From Lachnospiraceae bacterium (lineage in GTDB: Bacteria; Bacillota; Clostridia; Lachnospirales; Lachnospiraceae), in assembly GCA_024685005.1 (NCBI GenBank), contig JAIKWF010000113.1:37846-101845 (forward strand): a stretch of 64,000 nt of DNA, written 5' to 3'. The position numbers were made by a program, and so were the translations under genes. The notes below the pieces were generated by a model. It had not been told where the DNA came from. It was given only the letters and a program-made list of their open reading frames with translations, and did not search any database. Below, piece by piece: positions 1-8,314 of this stretch (positions are counted from its first letter, which is position 1; each line of letters starts with the position of its first letter).

Positions 1-275
1 ATCTGGAGAATGTGGACAGGGTGCTGGTGATGACCGTGAATACGGGATTCGGAGGACAGCAATACATAGAGGGATGTACGAAAAAGATCGTAATGCTGAG
101 GGAGGAGCTGGACAAGCGAAATCTGAAAGCCGTTTTGGAAGTTGACGGCGGCGTGAACAGAGAAAATGCATCCATGATCCTGGATGCAGGGGCAGATATT
201 CTGGTATCGGGTTCATCGGTATTCAGAGGAGATCTGAAAGAGAATCTGAGTTACTTTTTGAATATTATGAAGTGA
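1..275 (+). CDS. rpe: Ribulose-phosphate 3-epimerase, C-terminal part (5' end outside window)
   Basis: Partial gene: the frame is open from the first bases (reading L-E-N-V-D-R-V-L-V-M) and stops with TGA at 273-275. The family normally interconverts ribulose-5-phosphate and xylulose-5-phosphate in the cytoplasm. The C-terminal TIM-barrel hallmarks are visible: VNTGFGGQ (usually VNPGFGGQ), the EVDGGV strand carrying the catalytic Asp, and the phosphate-binding end AGADILVSGSSVF. The Thr in place of Pro in the first motif is a small departure from the norm. It sits only 19 bases upstream of pelD in the same direction, so it may belong to the polysaccharide operon instead of central metabolism. 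Allulose-6-phosphate epimerases look alike, so the exact sugar is uncertain. Confidence 0.85.
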   Translation, partial: LENVDRVLVMTVNTGFGGQQYIEGCTKKIVMLREELDKRNLKAVLEVDGGVNRENASMILDAGADILVSGSSVFRGDLKENLSYFLNIMK

Positions 276-294
276 TTTGAAACGGGGATAAAAA

Positions 295-2466
295 ATGAAG
301 TATCATAATTCCATTGCAGAGCAGCCTTCCTGCGTACTTCTTTGCGGAAGAACGCAGCTGCTGGATGCCATAACGTTAAAACATATCTCACAATTCTATC
401 AAACTGTCATGACGAGGGAAAGCGGCCTTCCCGGCTACAGCAAAGGGATGATTTCCCCCAAGTTTCATTTTTATAAAGAGAATATCGGAAGCGACAGCTT
501 TTCAAAGATCGCAGCTTCCTATTCGCCGGATGTAGTCTGGTATTTTTCCGGATTTGCCGACGGGCAGGAGGGATTTGATGATGAGCGGAAAAAAATCGAG
601 GAGCTTGTAAAACTCTGTTCTGAAAAAGAAGTTTCCAAGCTCATTGTCGTTTCATCCGTCAATGCCCTGAATTACCACAGGGAGGAAAAGGATAACGGAT
701 GCGAAAAACGGATCTATGAATCCCAGAAGGCCTTTGACTGCGCGCAGATGGAAGAACTGGTTCGTTTTACGGCAAAGCAAAGATACTTAAAAACGGTGAT
801 CCTGCGGGTTCCTTATATCGTCAACGATAACAACAAAGAAACCGCATTGGGTGAGATCTTTGAGCGTATGACCAAAAAGGAAGTGATCCGTTTTCCGTAT
901 CACAAAAACGAACTGATCGATTTTCTTTCCCTGCGCAATCTGGCAGAGGCCCTGATCGCCGTTACCGAGGAAACCTCGGACGAAAAGGGCGAGTATACCC
1001 TGCTTAGCGGCTTTGAACATACCTATCAGGAATTTGCCAAACTGATCACGGAGCAGGAAAAAGACCAACGGATCCTGCATGAGGATGCCTTTTTTGATCT
1101 GGTGATCAACCGGAAAGCGGAAGAAGAAAAAATGCGCATCAATTACGGCTTTGTGGCCAGCGATGACATCTTTGAGAGTATTCCGGCCCTGTATGATGCC
1201 TATCGCAATTTCCATGTGGAGCAGAAAAAACTGAAGGACCGCATCAAAGCCTTTTTGGGTGGGTTCTCGAAAAACACCTATCGCATCGCGGAGATTTTTC
1301 TGCTGTTTGCCCTGGTGGAGGTTTTGCTGAACGTTACAGAGGATGCAACCTTCTTCCGCTATGTAGATCTTAGGCTGTTTTATGTGGTGATCCTGGGAAT
1401 CACCCACGGAATGCTGGGCGGTATCGTGGGCGGTTTTCTGGAATGTATTTCCCTTGTTATGCACTTTGCCAAAGCCGGCGTTACCGGTACTTCACTGTTT
1501 TACAACATGGACTACTGGCTGCCCTTTGCCATCTATCTTGTAACCGGCTCCGTTACCGGTTATATGATGAGCACCAAGGAACGCAGGATCACCTTCTATC
1601 AGGAAGAAAACCGCAGCCTGCAGGATAAATATCTGTTTTTGAACAATGTTTATATGTCCGTCATTGACAATAAAGAGGAGTATAAACGGCAGATCCTGGG
1701 GTATCAGGACAGCTTCGGTAAGATTTTTAATGCGGTCGAGAAGCTCAACAGTTCCCTGCCGGCGGACATTTTTTTAAACGGTGTGCATACTCTGGAACGG
1801 ATCCTGCACAACCACAGCATTGCCATTTATACCATGGATGAATATCAGAAATACGGCCGTCTGGTGGCCTGCTCCAGGGAGATCGCCCTGGATCTTCGCA
1901 AGTCCATCAGCGTAGAGGAGATCCGTCCCGTTTACGATACCATCCGCAAGAGAGAGGTTTGGAAAAATACGGACTTTGAAGATAATCTTCCCATTTATGC
2001 TTACGCTATTGTGGACGATAACAAGATCCGTCTGATGATCTGCATTTACAAGGCGGATCCCCAGCAGATCGGACTGTATTATATCAATCTGTTTACCATC
2101 CTCTGTCATCTGATCCGGGTTTCCTTCAGAAGGGCCCTGGATTATCAGGAGGCCATTGAGAATGAGAAATACTATCCCGGTACCGATGTGCTGATGCCGG
2201 AATATTTTGACATGGAACTGGAATCCCAAAGGAAGATCGCAGATGCGGGTATGGCCAGCTTTGTGCTTTTGCAGCTGCCGGAGCATGAGGTGAGAAAGAT
2301 GAATGAACAGCTGCACGGTCTGATCCGGCACAGCGATATCCTGGGCAGGAGCAGCGACGGAAATAGTTACCTGCTGCTAACCCAGATCAACAGAAGGATC
2401 TTTGATACCATCGGCGACAGACTGACGGCCAGCGGCGTGGAGTATACCATAGTGGAGGGAATGTAA
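295..2466 (+). CDS. pelD: PelD-like c-di-GMP receptor with N-terminal SDR domain (Pel polysaccharide regulator)
   Basis: 723 residues. Residues about 10-300 look like an extended SDR/epimerase domain (a V-S-S-V strand, then a Y-E-S-Q-K pattern). About 330-430 holds several membrane segments, followed by a short coiled coil, a GAF-like domain (about 480-620) and a C-terminal degenerate GGDEF domain. The GGDEF signature is replaced by SDGNS (687-691), so cyclase activity is unlikely. Five residues upstream an intact RxxD I-site (R678-H-S-D681) is kept, which in this family binds c-di-GMP. Known PelD proteins activate Pel polymer synthesis post-translationally from the membrane. The following genes encode PelE, PelA-type deacetylase, PelF and PelG in the order described for Gram-positive pel clusters, which supports the call. 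The SDR domain may act on the nucleotide-sugar precursor; that is inference. Confidence 0.85.
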   Translation: MKYHNSIAEQPSCVLLCGRTQLLDAITLKHISQFYQTVMTRESGLPGYSKGMISPKFHFYKENIGSDSFSKIAASYSPDVVWYFSGFADGQEGFDDERKKIEELVKLCSEKEVSKLIVVSSVNALNYHREEKDNGCEKRIYESQKAFDCAQMEELVRFTAKQRYLKTVILRVPYIVNDNNKETALGEIFERMTKKEVIRFPYHKNELIDFLSLRNLAEALIAVTEETSDEKGEYTLLSGFEHTYQEFAKLITEQEKDQRILHEDAFFDLVINRKAEEEKMRINYGFVASDDIFESIPALYDAYRNFHVEQKKLKDRIKAFLGGFSKNTYRIAEIFLLFALVEVLLNVTEDATFFRYVDLRLFYVVILGITHGMLGGIVGGFLECISLVMHFAKAGVTGTSLFYNMDYWLPFAIYLVTGSVTGYMMSTKERRITFYQEENRSLQDKYLFLNNVYMSVIDNKEEYKRQILGYQDSFGKIFNAVEKLNSSLPADIFLNGVHTLERILHNHSIAIYTMDEYQKYGRLVACSREIALDLRKSISVEEIRPVYDTIRKREVWKNTDFEDNLPIYAYAIVDDNKIRLMICIYKADPQQIGLYYINLFTILCHLIRVSFRRALDYQEAIENEKYYPGTDVLMPEYFDMELESQRKIADAGMASFVLLQLPEHEVRKMNEQLHGLIRHSDILGRSSDGNSYLLLTQINRRIFDTIGDRLTASGVEYTIVEGM

Positions 2467-2468
2467 CG

Positions 2469-3488
2469 ATGAAGATTTTCATCTTTTGCATAACGATCCA
2501 TCTCCTGTTTACGGGCCTTTTGTTCTTCCTGCGTTACAGCAGGATCCTGCGGTGTGAATACATTTCCGTATTCATTGCCCTCTTTGTGCCGGTCTGGGGT
2601 CCTCTTATGCTGCTGGGGAAGGAACTGTCCGACAGGCATAACATGCGCCCGGCAGAGGTAATCGAACTGGAACGGCCCACGGCGGAGGAGGAAAAAAAGA
2701 GTATCCGGGTGGAAGAGAACGCAAAGGATATCATTCCTCTTTCCGAAGCCCTTGTCATCAATGACGAAACCACCAGGCGGGATATGATGATGGATATCCT
2801 GTATAACATCAACAAAAGCATTGTGGTGGACCAGGATGATATGAACCGGAAAGTGGTTCCCTTAGAGGAAGCGCTGGTGGTAAATGATACCGCCACCAGA
2901 AGAGAACTGATCATTGACGTGCTTTACAAAAACCCCGGTGATTATGTATCCCAGCTCTATGAGGCCAAATCCGGCGGCGATACGGAGATCGTTCACTATG
3001 CGGCTACGGCCCTTGCGGAGATCCGAAAGGATTTCGATAAAAAGTTTCAGAGCATTCACCACCGGATGCAGGAAGATCCGGAAAACGAAAGGCTGGAGGC
3101 CGAGTACGAAAAGCTGCTGGAGGATTATATTTCCTGCGGTCTGCTGGAGGGAGAAGCTCTGAAAAAACAGCTTCGGATCTATTCCGACCTTTTGGAAAAA
3201 GATATTGAAAAGGGAAGGACCGCCGGAAGGTGGACCCTTCTGAACAAAAAAGCGGTGACGGACCAAAAGCTGGGAGATGCCGCGGCACTGGACCGGGACA
3301 TCAGGCTGATGGAAGAGCAGTGGCCGGATCGGGAGCGGGTTTATCTGTACCGGATGCAAAGTGCCATTTTGAAAAAGGACAGCGGGAAGATCAGACAGAT
3401 CATCGACACCATGAAGGAGAAACACATCCATCTGTCCCCGGAACTGAAAAGTCTTGTAGGGTTCTGGGAGGCCGGATTCGGAGAATAG
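2469..3488 (+). CDS. pelE: PelE-like membrane protein with TPR-like helical tail
   Basis: 339 residues, starting 2 bases after pelD. Two N-terminal hydrophobic segments (residues about 2-22 and 30-50) are followed by a long charged, helical cytoplasmic part. PelE proteins are inner-membrane scaffold components of the Pel synthase with TPR-type helices. The assignment rests mainly on position between PelD and the PelA-like deacetylase, two TM segments and a helical tail. An internal duplication is visible: residues 90-113 and 131-154 both follow the pattern PLxEALVxNDxxTRR followed by D(I/V)LY, with a 41-residue period. This duplication is not something I recognise from described PelE proteins. 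Confidence 0.7.
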   Translation: MKIFIFCITIHLLFTGLLFFLRYSRILRCEYISVFIALFVPVWGPLMLLGKELSDRHNMRPAEVIELERPTAEEEKKSIRVEENAKDIIPLSEALVINDETTRRDMMMDILYNINKSIVVDQDDMNRKVVPLEEALVVNDTATRRELIIDVLYKNPGDYVSQLYEAKSGGDTEIVHYAATALAEIRKDFDKKFQSIHHRMQEDPENERLEAEYEKLLEDYISCGLLEGEALKKQLRIYSDLLEKDIEKGRTAGRWTLLNKKAVTDQKLGDAAALDRDIRLMEEQWPDRERVYLYRMQSAILKKDSGKIRQIIDTMKEKHIHLSPELKSLVGFWEAGFGE

Positions 3489-3489
3489 A

Positions 3490-5412
3490 ATGAGCAGACT
3501 GAAAAGGATCAGAAAAAGAATACAGAGAGATTTTTTTGATTTCCGAATGGGGGGAATGTACATTCTGGGAATGGCTTTTTTCCTGATCACGGTAGTATTG
3601 ATCCTGGTGCAGGCCAATGTGAGATACTCCATCAGACCGGAGCGCCTTTCCATGGCTTCCAAAGGGGAGCTGATCCGTCAGAAAAGCAGTATGGACTGCT
3701 TTACCAAAGAGGAGATCGAAGATGATACCATTCCAAACCGCTTTACGGAAGGGAATGGGACGCTTCTTGTGCTGGAGGACGGGGAAGCCACCAGTCTGAA
3801 GGCAAAGAAGATCTATCTGCCGGTACTGGATCAGATGAAGGATCCCTATGATGTCTGTGAGGCATACGATTTTGAGCCGGAAATGCTGAAGACCCATGAC
3901 AAATTGATCCTGGCCATTACCAATTACCGTAAGCTGGGTGAATCCATTTCAGATATCAGGGATTGGGTAAAGGAAGGCGGCAACCTTATGATCGCCTATC
4001 CTCCCATTTATTCCGGAAGCTTTGCCACCCTGTTTGATATTCTGGGGATCAAGAGCAGCGGAAATGCCGCCATGGTGGAGGGGCTGCATTTTAACAAAAA
4101 CTTTATGATCGGCGGCATCAGCAGGGATTATGAGATCATCGATGCCTACGAATCCGGTATTTCCCTGGCACTGACGGAGGACTGCGACGTGTACCTGCAA
4201 TCCACCGGAGAGTATCCGCTACCTTTGATCTGGCGGAGGGAAACGGGAGAAGGATCCATTGTCTTTGACAATTTCGGTGTTCTGGAAAAAGCTTACCGGG
4301 GGATCCACGCTTCTGCCTTTACCCTTTTGGACGATGCGTACGTTTATCCTGTCATTAACGGGTCCGCTTTTTATATCGACGATTTTCCCTCTCCGGTACC
4401 GGAAGGAGACGGCAAGTATATCACAAGGGATTACAACATTTCCATTTCGGACTTTTATTCCCAGATCTGGTGGAATGACATGTACGAACTGGCGCAAAAG
4501 TACGATATAGATTATACGGGACTTGTGATCGAGGATTACTCGGCCCAGGTAAAAGGAAAGTTTAAACGCAATACGGATGTAAACCGGTTCCAGTATTTCG
4601 GAAATATGCTCCTTCGCTCGGGAGGAGAGATCGGTATCCACGGATACAATCATATGCCTCTGGTTTTGGAAAACTTTGATTATCAGGACCAGTACGATTC
4701 CTATGTGCAGTGGCCGGGAACCGAGGATATGCGAAATTCCCTGAAGGAAGTCTTTGACTTTACGGGGGAACTCTTTGACCAGGAAGAGCTTCAGGTCTAC
4801 GTACCCCCTTCCAATGTGCTATCCGAGGAAGGCAGAAATATTCTGACGGAAACTCCGATTCGGAGCATCGCCTCCGTGTATCTGCCTACGGATCTTGCCT
4901 ATGAGCAGGAATTCGATGTGTCCGCCAAGGACGGTATCATCAATACCCCCAGGATCACATCCGGAACCGTTATCGATGAATACATGATGATCGCAGCCAT
5001 GTCCGAGCTGAACCTTCATATGGTCAATACCCACTTCGTCCATCCCGATGATGTGCTGGATGAAGACAGAGGCGCTGCCCTGGGATGGGAGAAACTCTAC
5101 GGCAATCTGAAGGACTATCTGGACTGGCTTTATACAAACTGCCCTTCCATCCGCAATCTTACCGGATCGGAGCTGGCGGCAGCAGTGCAAAGATATGATC
5201 TTTGCAAGGTAACAAGAGAGTACGACAAAGAGGGCGTAAGCCTTACCGTTGACAATTTTGACAAGGAAGCCTATGTCATGTACCGGACCAACAAAGGAAG
5301 ATCGGTTTCCAGAGTACAGGGCGGAAGCTATAAATCCGTAGCGGACGGACTGTATCTGATCAAATGCGATGCACCCAGGGTACGGATCGATTTGAAACAG
5401 GAGCAAAAATGA
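3490..5412 (+). CDS. PelA-type polysaccharide deacetylase, membrane-anchored (DUF2194-like)
   Basis: 640 residues. One membrane segment lies near residues 17-40, with the rest predicted outside the cell. The C-terminal half is a NodB-like deacetylase: a YIDDFPSP motif supplies Asp297/Asp298, and an HGYNH motif supplies the metal-binding pair His384 and His388. A later N-T-H-F-V-H strand could carry further active-site residues. PelA partially deacetylates the polymer outside the membrane. Gram-positive pel clusters carry a deacetylase-only version, matching the lack of a recognisable hydrolase domain here. The N-terminal third (about 70-290) resembles a glutamine-amidotransferase-like fold in PelA-type proteins, but I cannot confirm that. 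The gene overlaps pelF by ATGA. Confidence 0.75.
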   Translation: MSRLKRIRKRIQRDFFDFRMGGMYILGMAFFLITVVLILVQANVRYSIRPERLSMASKGELIRQKSSMDCFTKEEIEDDTIPNRFTEGNGTLLVLEDGEATSLKAKKIYLPVLDQMKDPYDVCEAYDFEPEMLKTHDKLILAITNYRKLGESISDIRDWVKEGGNLMIAYPPIYSGSFATLFDILGIKSSGNAAMVEGLHFNKNFMIGGISRDYEIIDAYESGISLALTEDCDVYLQSTGEYPLPLIWRRETGEGSIVFDNFGVLEKAYRGIHASAFTLLDDAYVYPVINGSAFYIDDFPSPVPEGDGKYITRDYNISISDFYSQIWWNDMYELAQKYDIDYTGLVIEDYSAQVKGKFKRNTDVNRFQYFGNMLLRSGGEIGIHGYNHMPLVLENFDYQDQYDSYVQWPGTEDMRNSLKEVFDFTGELFDQEELQVYVPPSNVLSEEGRNILTETPIRSIASVYLPTDLAYEQEFDVSAKDGIINTPRITSGTVIDEYMMIAAMSELNLHMVNTHFVHPDDVLDEDRGAALGWEKLYGNLKDYLDWLYTNCPSIRNLTGSELAAAVQRYDLCKVTREYDKEGVSLTVDNFDKEAYVMYRTNKGRSVSRVQGGSYKSVADGLYLIKCDAPRVRIDLKQEQK

Positions 5413-6824
5413 GGATTTGCGTGATCTTGGAGGGGTGTTACCCCTATGTGACAGGCGGTGTTTCCACTTGGATGCACCAATACATACAGGCCATGCCCCA
5501 GCATGAATTCGTGGTGTGGACGGTAGCTGCCAACGCTTCCATGAAAGGGCAGTTTAAGTACACTCTGCCCGAAAACGTGGTAGAGGTGCATGAAGTCTTT
5601 TTGGATGATGCCTTAAAGCTTACCAGGAAAGCAAAGAAGTTCCGTTTTTCCGAAAAGCAGATCGAAACCCTGCATGAATTTATCAATTGCAAAAATCCCG
5701 ACTGGGAAGCGCTGTTTAAGATGTATGCGGATGACTGCATCGATCCGTTGTCCTTTTTGATGAGCCGGGATTTTCTGGATATCCTGACGGATATCTGCGA
5801 AAAGGAATACACCTATACGGCCTTCTCGGATTTTTTCCATACCATCCGGTCCATGTTTTTGCCGGTGCTTTATATCCTGCATACCCAGGTCCCCAAAGCG
5901 GATATCTATCATTCCATCGCCACGGGATACAGCGGGATCCTGGCAAGGCTGGGCAGCTATAAATACAACGTTCCCTATATGATCACGGAACACGGGATTT
6001 ATACCAGAGAGCGGGAGGAGGAGATCATCCGGGCGGGCTGGGTCATCCCGGCTTTTAAGAAGTTCTGGGTGAGATTTTTCTACATGCTTTCCGAGGGAGC
6101 CTATGAAAAGGCTACCATGATCACCAGCCTTTATGACGGTGCAAGAAGTAAGCAGATCGATATGGGCGCGGATCCGGATAAATGTGTTTACATCGGAAAC
6201 GGCATTCATTATGACCGGTTTTCTTCCATTCCCTTAAAGCCTTTAAACGGGTATCTGGATATCGGCGCGGTGCTTCGGATCGCCCCCATCAAAGACGTAA
6301 AGACCATGATCTATGCCTTTGCTTCGGTGCGGGAGCGGGTATCCAACGCAAGATTGTTTATCGCAGGTCCCGAGGATGATGTGGCCTATGCAAAGGAATG
6401 CTATGAACTGGTGGAGCATCTGGGCGTGGAAGAAGTCCATTTTATCGGCTCTGTGGATGTGACCCAAAAGCTGGCTGATTTTGATTTTACGGTTCTTTCC
6501 AGTATTTCCGAGGGTATGCCCTTGTCCGTTCTGGAATCCTTTGCGGCGGAGCGTCCCTGCGTCACCACGGATGTGGGAAACTGCAAGGAACTGCTTTCCA
6601 AGGTGGCGCCGGATGATGATTTTGGCAGCGCCGGCTTTTGCGTACCGCCCATGGATACTGAAGAGCTGGCAAATGCCATGACCAATCTGTGCCTCCAGCC
6701 GGAAAAGCGGCTGCAGATGGGTGTGGCGGGGAAAAAGCGGGTGGAAAAATATTACCGTCACGAAACCATGATACAGAAGTATCAGGAAGTGTATGATGAG
6801 GTATTTCGAAGATGGCAGGAATAG
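5409..6824 (+). CDS. pelF: PelF-type GT4 glycosyltransferase
   Basis: 471 residues from the ATG at 5409, which overlaps the upstream stop as ATGA. An upstream in-frame start at 5364 would lie inside the previous gene and is less likely. It has the GT4 fold: an N-terminal G-G-V-S-T-W motif, an ITEHGIYTRERE motif near residues 190-205 that is characteristic of PelF, and a C-terminal nucleotide-sugar site with the pattern S-x-S-E-G-M-P then E-S-F-A. PelF polymerises the cationic Pel backbone from UDP-amino sugars at the cytoplasmic face, coupled to PelG. The 13-base overlap with pelG supports translational coupling. Confidence 0.9.
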   Translation: MRICVILEGCYPYVTGGVSTWMHQYIQAMPQHEFVVWTVAANASMKGQFKYTLPENVVEVHEVFLDDALKLTRKAKKFRFSEKQIETLHEFINCKNPDWEALFKMYADDCIDPLSFLMSRDFLDILTDICEKEYTYTAFSDFFHTIRSMFLPVLYILHTQVPKADIYHSIATGYSGILARLGSYKYNVPYMITEHGIYTREREEEIIRAGWVIPAFKKFWVRFFYMLSEGAYEKATMITSLYDGARSKQIDMGADPDKCVYIGNGIHYDRFSSIPLKPLNGYLDIGAVLRIAPIKDVKTMIYAFASVRERVSNARLFIAGPEDDVAYAKECYELVEHLGVEEVHFIGSVDVTQKLADFDFTVLSSISEGMPLSVLESFAAERPCVTTDVGNCKELLSKVAPDDDFGSAGFCVPPMDTEELANAMTNLCLQPEKRLQMGVAGKKRVEKYYRHETMIQKYQEVYDEVFRRWQE

Positions 6825-8314
6825 GATTCAGTCTGAAAAGACTGTTTCATAAAAAAGGAATCATAAATCTGTGTAAGGCTTACGGTTATTCGGGTATTGT
6901 GACCATCGGCCCCATGATCCTGGGTGTTCTGCTGCTTTTGGGCGTTTCCCTGGTGGCAAGGCTGGGCGGCATGCCGGATCATGACAGGGAGCTTTTGAAC
7001 TGTATGCTCACCTACAGCCTTTTGGTGGCACTGCTTGTTACCTCCTGGTTTAATATGGTGGTAACAAGATACGTATCCGATATGCTTTATATGGGAAAAG
7101 AAGAGCGGGTTATGCCTTCCTTTTTCGGATCGGTGGCCATTGAGCTGGTGATCTGTTTTGTTAGCTATGGCTTATTTTTGATCATTTCCGGGAACGATCC
7201 GCTGCAATGCATTTTATGTCTGTGGCTGTCCATGGTACTGGTAGTGGTCTGGACCCAGATCATTTACCTTACGGCGCTGAAGGACTTCCAGTCCATCGTG
7301 CTGACCTTTACCATTTCCCTGATGATCGGTTATCTGGCAGCTCTGATCCTGGTGCTTTTGGGCTGGGTCTGCATTGAAACATTGCTTCTTTGCGTGATCC
7401 TTGCCTATGGTATTCTGGCAGTCAGACAGCTGCAGCTGATGCTGAATTACTTCCCCAAAAGTGAAGGAAGTCATTTTCTGTTTCTTCGCTGGTTTAACAG
7501 ATATCCCACCCTGGCCCTGTCCGGCGGTATGGTAAAACTGGGACTTTTTACCCATATTGTGATCATGTACTTTGGACCTTTGGCAGTGCAGGTGGAGGGG
7601 CTTTTTTACGGGGCACCGGAATATGATGTGCCGGCGCTTTTGGCTTTCTTTTCGCTGCTCATCACAACGGTAAGCTTTGTGGTATCCGTGGAAGTAAACT
7701 TTTATCCCCACTACAGCAATTACTACGGACTTTTTTCCGATAAGGGTGCCATCAAGGATATCAAGCTGGCGGAAAAAGAGATGATCGATGTGCTGCAGCG
7801 GGAGCTGATCTACCTGGGCTGTAAGCAGGTGTTTACCACCTTTTTGTTTGTAGTGGTGGGGCCTGTGATCATAGAGGCCATCGACCCCGGCATCAGTATG
7901 CTGTCTTTGATGGTATTTAAGTTTTTATGTGCGGGGTACGGAACCTACGCCATTGCCAATTCCGTTATGCTGATGGAATTGTATTTTGAGGATTATAAGG
8001 GAGCTTTTATCGGCACCACCTTATTTGCAGTGGTTTCAACGGCAGCAACCGTTTTTCAGATCTGTTTCGGAGACCCGAACTTTTTCGGCGTGGGCTTCTG
8101 CATAGGGTGTTTGGTATTTTATTTCTATGCACTGACCAGGCTGGATAACTATATCCGCAAGCTTCCCTATTACCTTTTGTCCCGGCAAAACCTTCTGCCG
8201 GAAGAGGAGACGGGATTTTTTGTAAGCCTCAGTGAGATCCTTGAAAGACGTTATGAAAGATTTCTGCAGCGGGAAGGAAGGCTGGCAGCCAAAGAGGAGA
8301 AAGAAAGCGCATGA
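6812..8314 (+). CDS. pelG: PelG-type polysaccharide flippase (12 TM, MOP/Wzx-like)
   Basis: 500 residues, strongly hydrophobic, with about 12 predicted membrane helices. It begins MAGIGFSLKRL, the usual PelG N-terminus, and has no large soluble domain. PelG belongs to the MOP flippase superfamily and carries the Pel chain across the cytoplasmic membrane together with PelD and PelE. It overlaps pelF by 13 bases and shares ATGA with the downstream CotH gene, so it is part of the same transcript. Gram-positive clusters lack the outer-membrane PelB/PelC genes, and none is seen here. Confidence 0.9.
   Translation: MAGIGFSLKRLFHKKGIINLCKAYGYSGIVTIGPMILGVLLLLGVSLVARLGGMPDHDRELLNCMLTYSLLVALLVTSWFNMVVTRYVSDMLYMGKEERVMPSFFGSVAIELVICFVSYGLFLIISGNDPLQCILCLWLSMVLVVVWTQIIYLTALKDFQSIVLTFTISLMIGYLAALILVLLGWVCIETLLLCVILAYGILAVRQLQLMLNYFPKSEGSHFLFLRWFNRYPTLALSGGMVKLGLFTHIVIMYFGPLAVQVEGLFYGAPEYDVPALLAFFSLLITTVSFVVSVEVNFYPHYSNYYGLFSDKGAIKDIKLAEKEMIDVLQRELIYLGCKQVFTTFLFVVVGPVIIEAIDPGISMLSLMVFKFLCAGYGTYAIANSVMLMELYFEDYKGAFIGTTLFAVVSTAATVFQICFGDPNFFGVGFCIGCLVFYFYALTRLDNYIRKLPYYLLSRQNLLPEEETGFFVSLSEILERRYERFLQREGRLAAKEEKESA

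Noticed and set aside
787..1464. Reverse-strand frame of 225 codons inside pelD
   Set aside because: Antisense shadow with no ribosome site or domain pattern; pelD is continuous across it.
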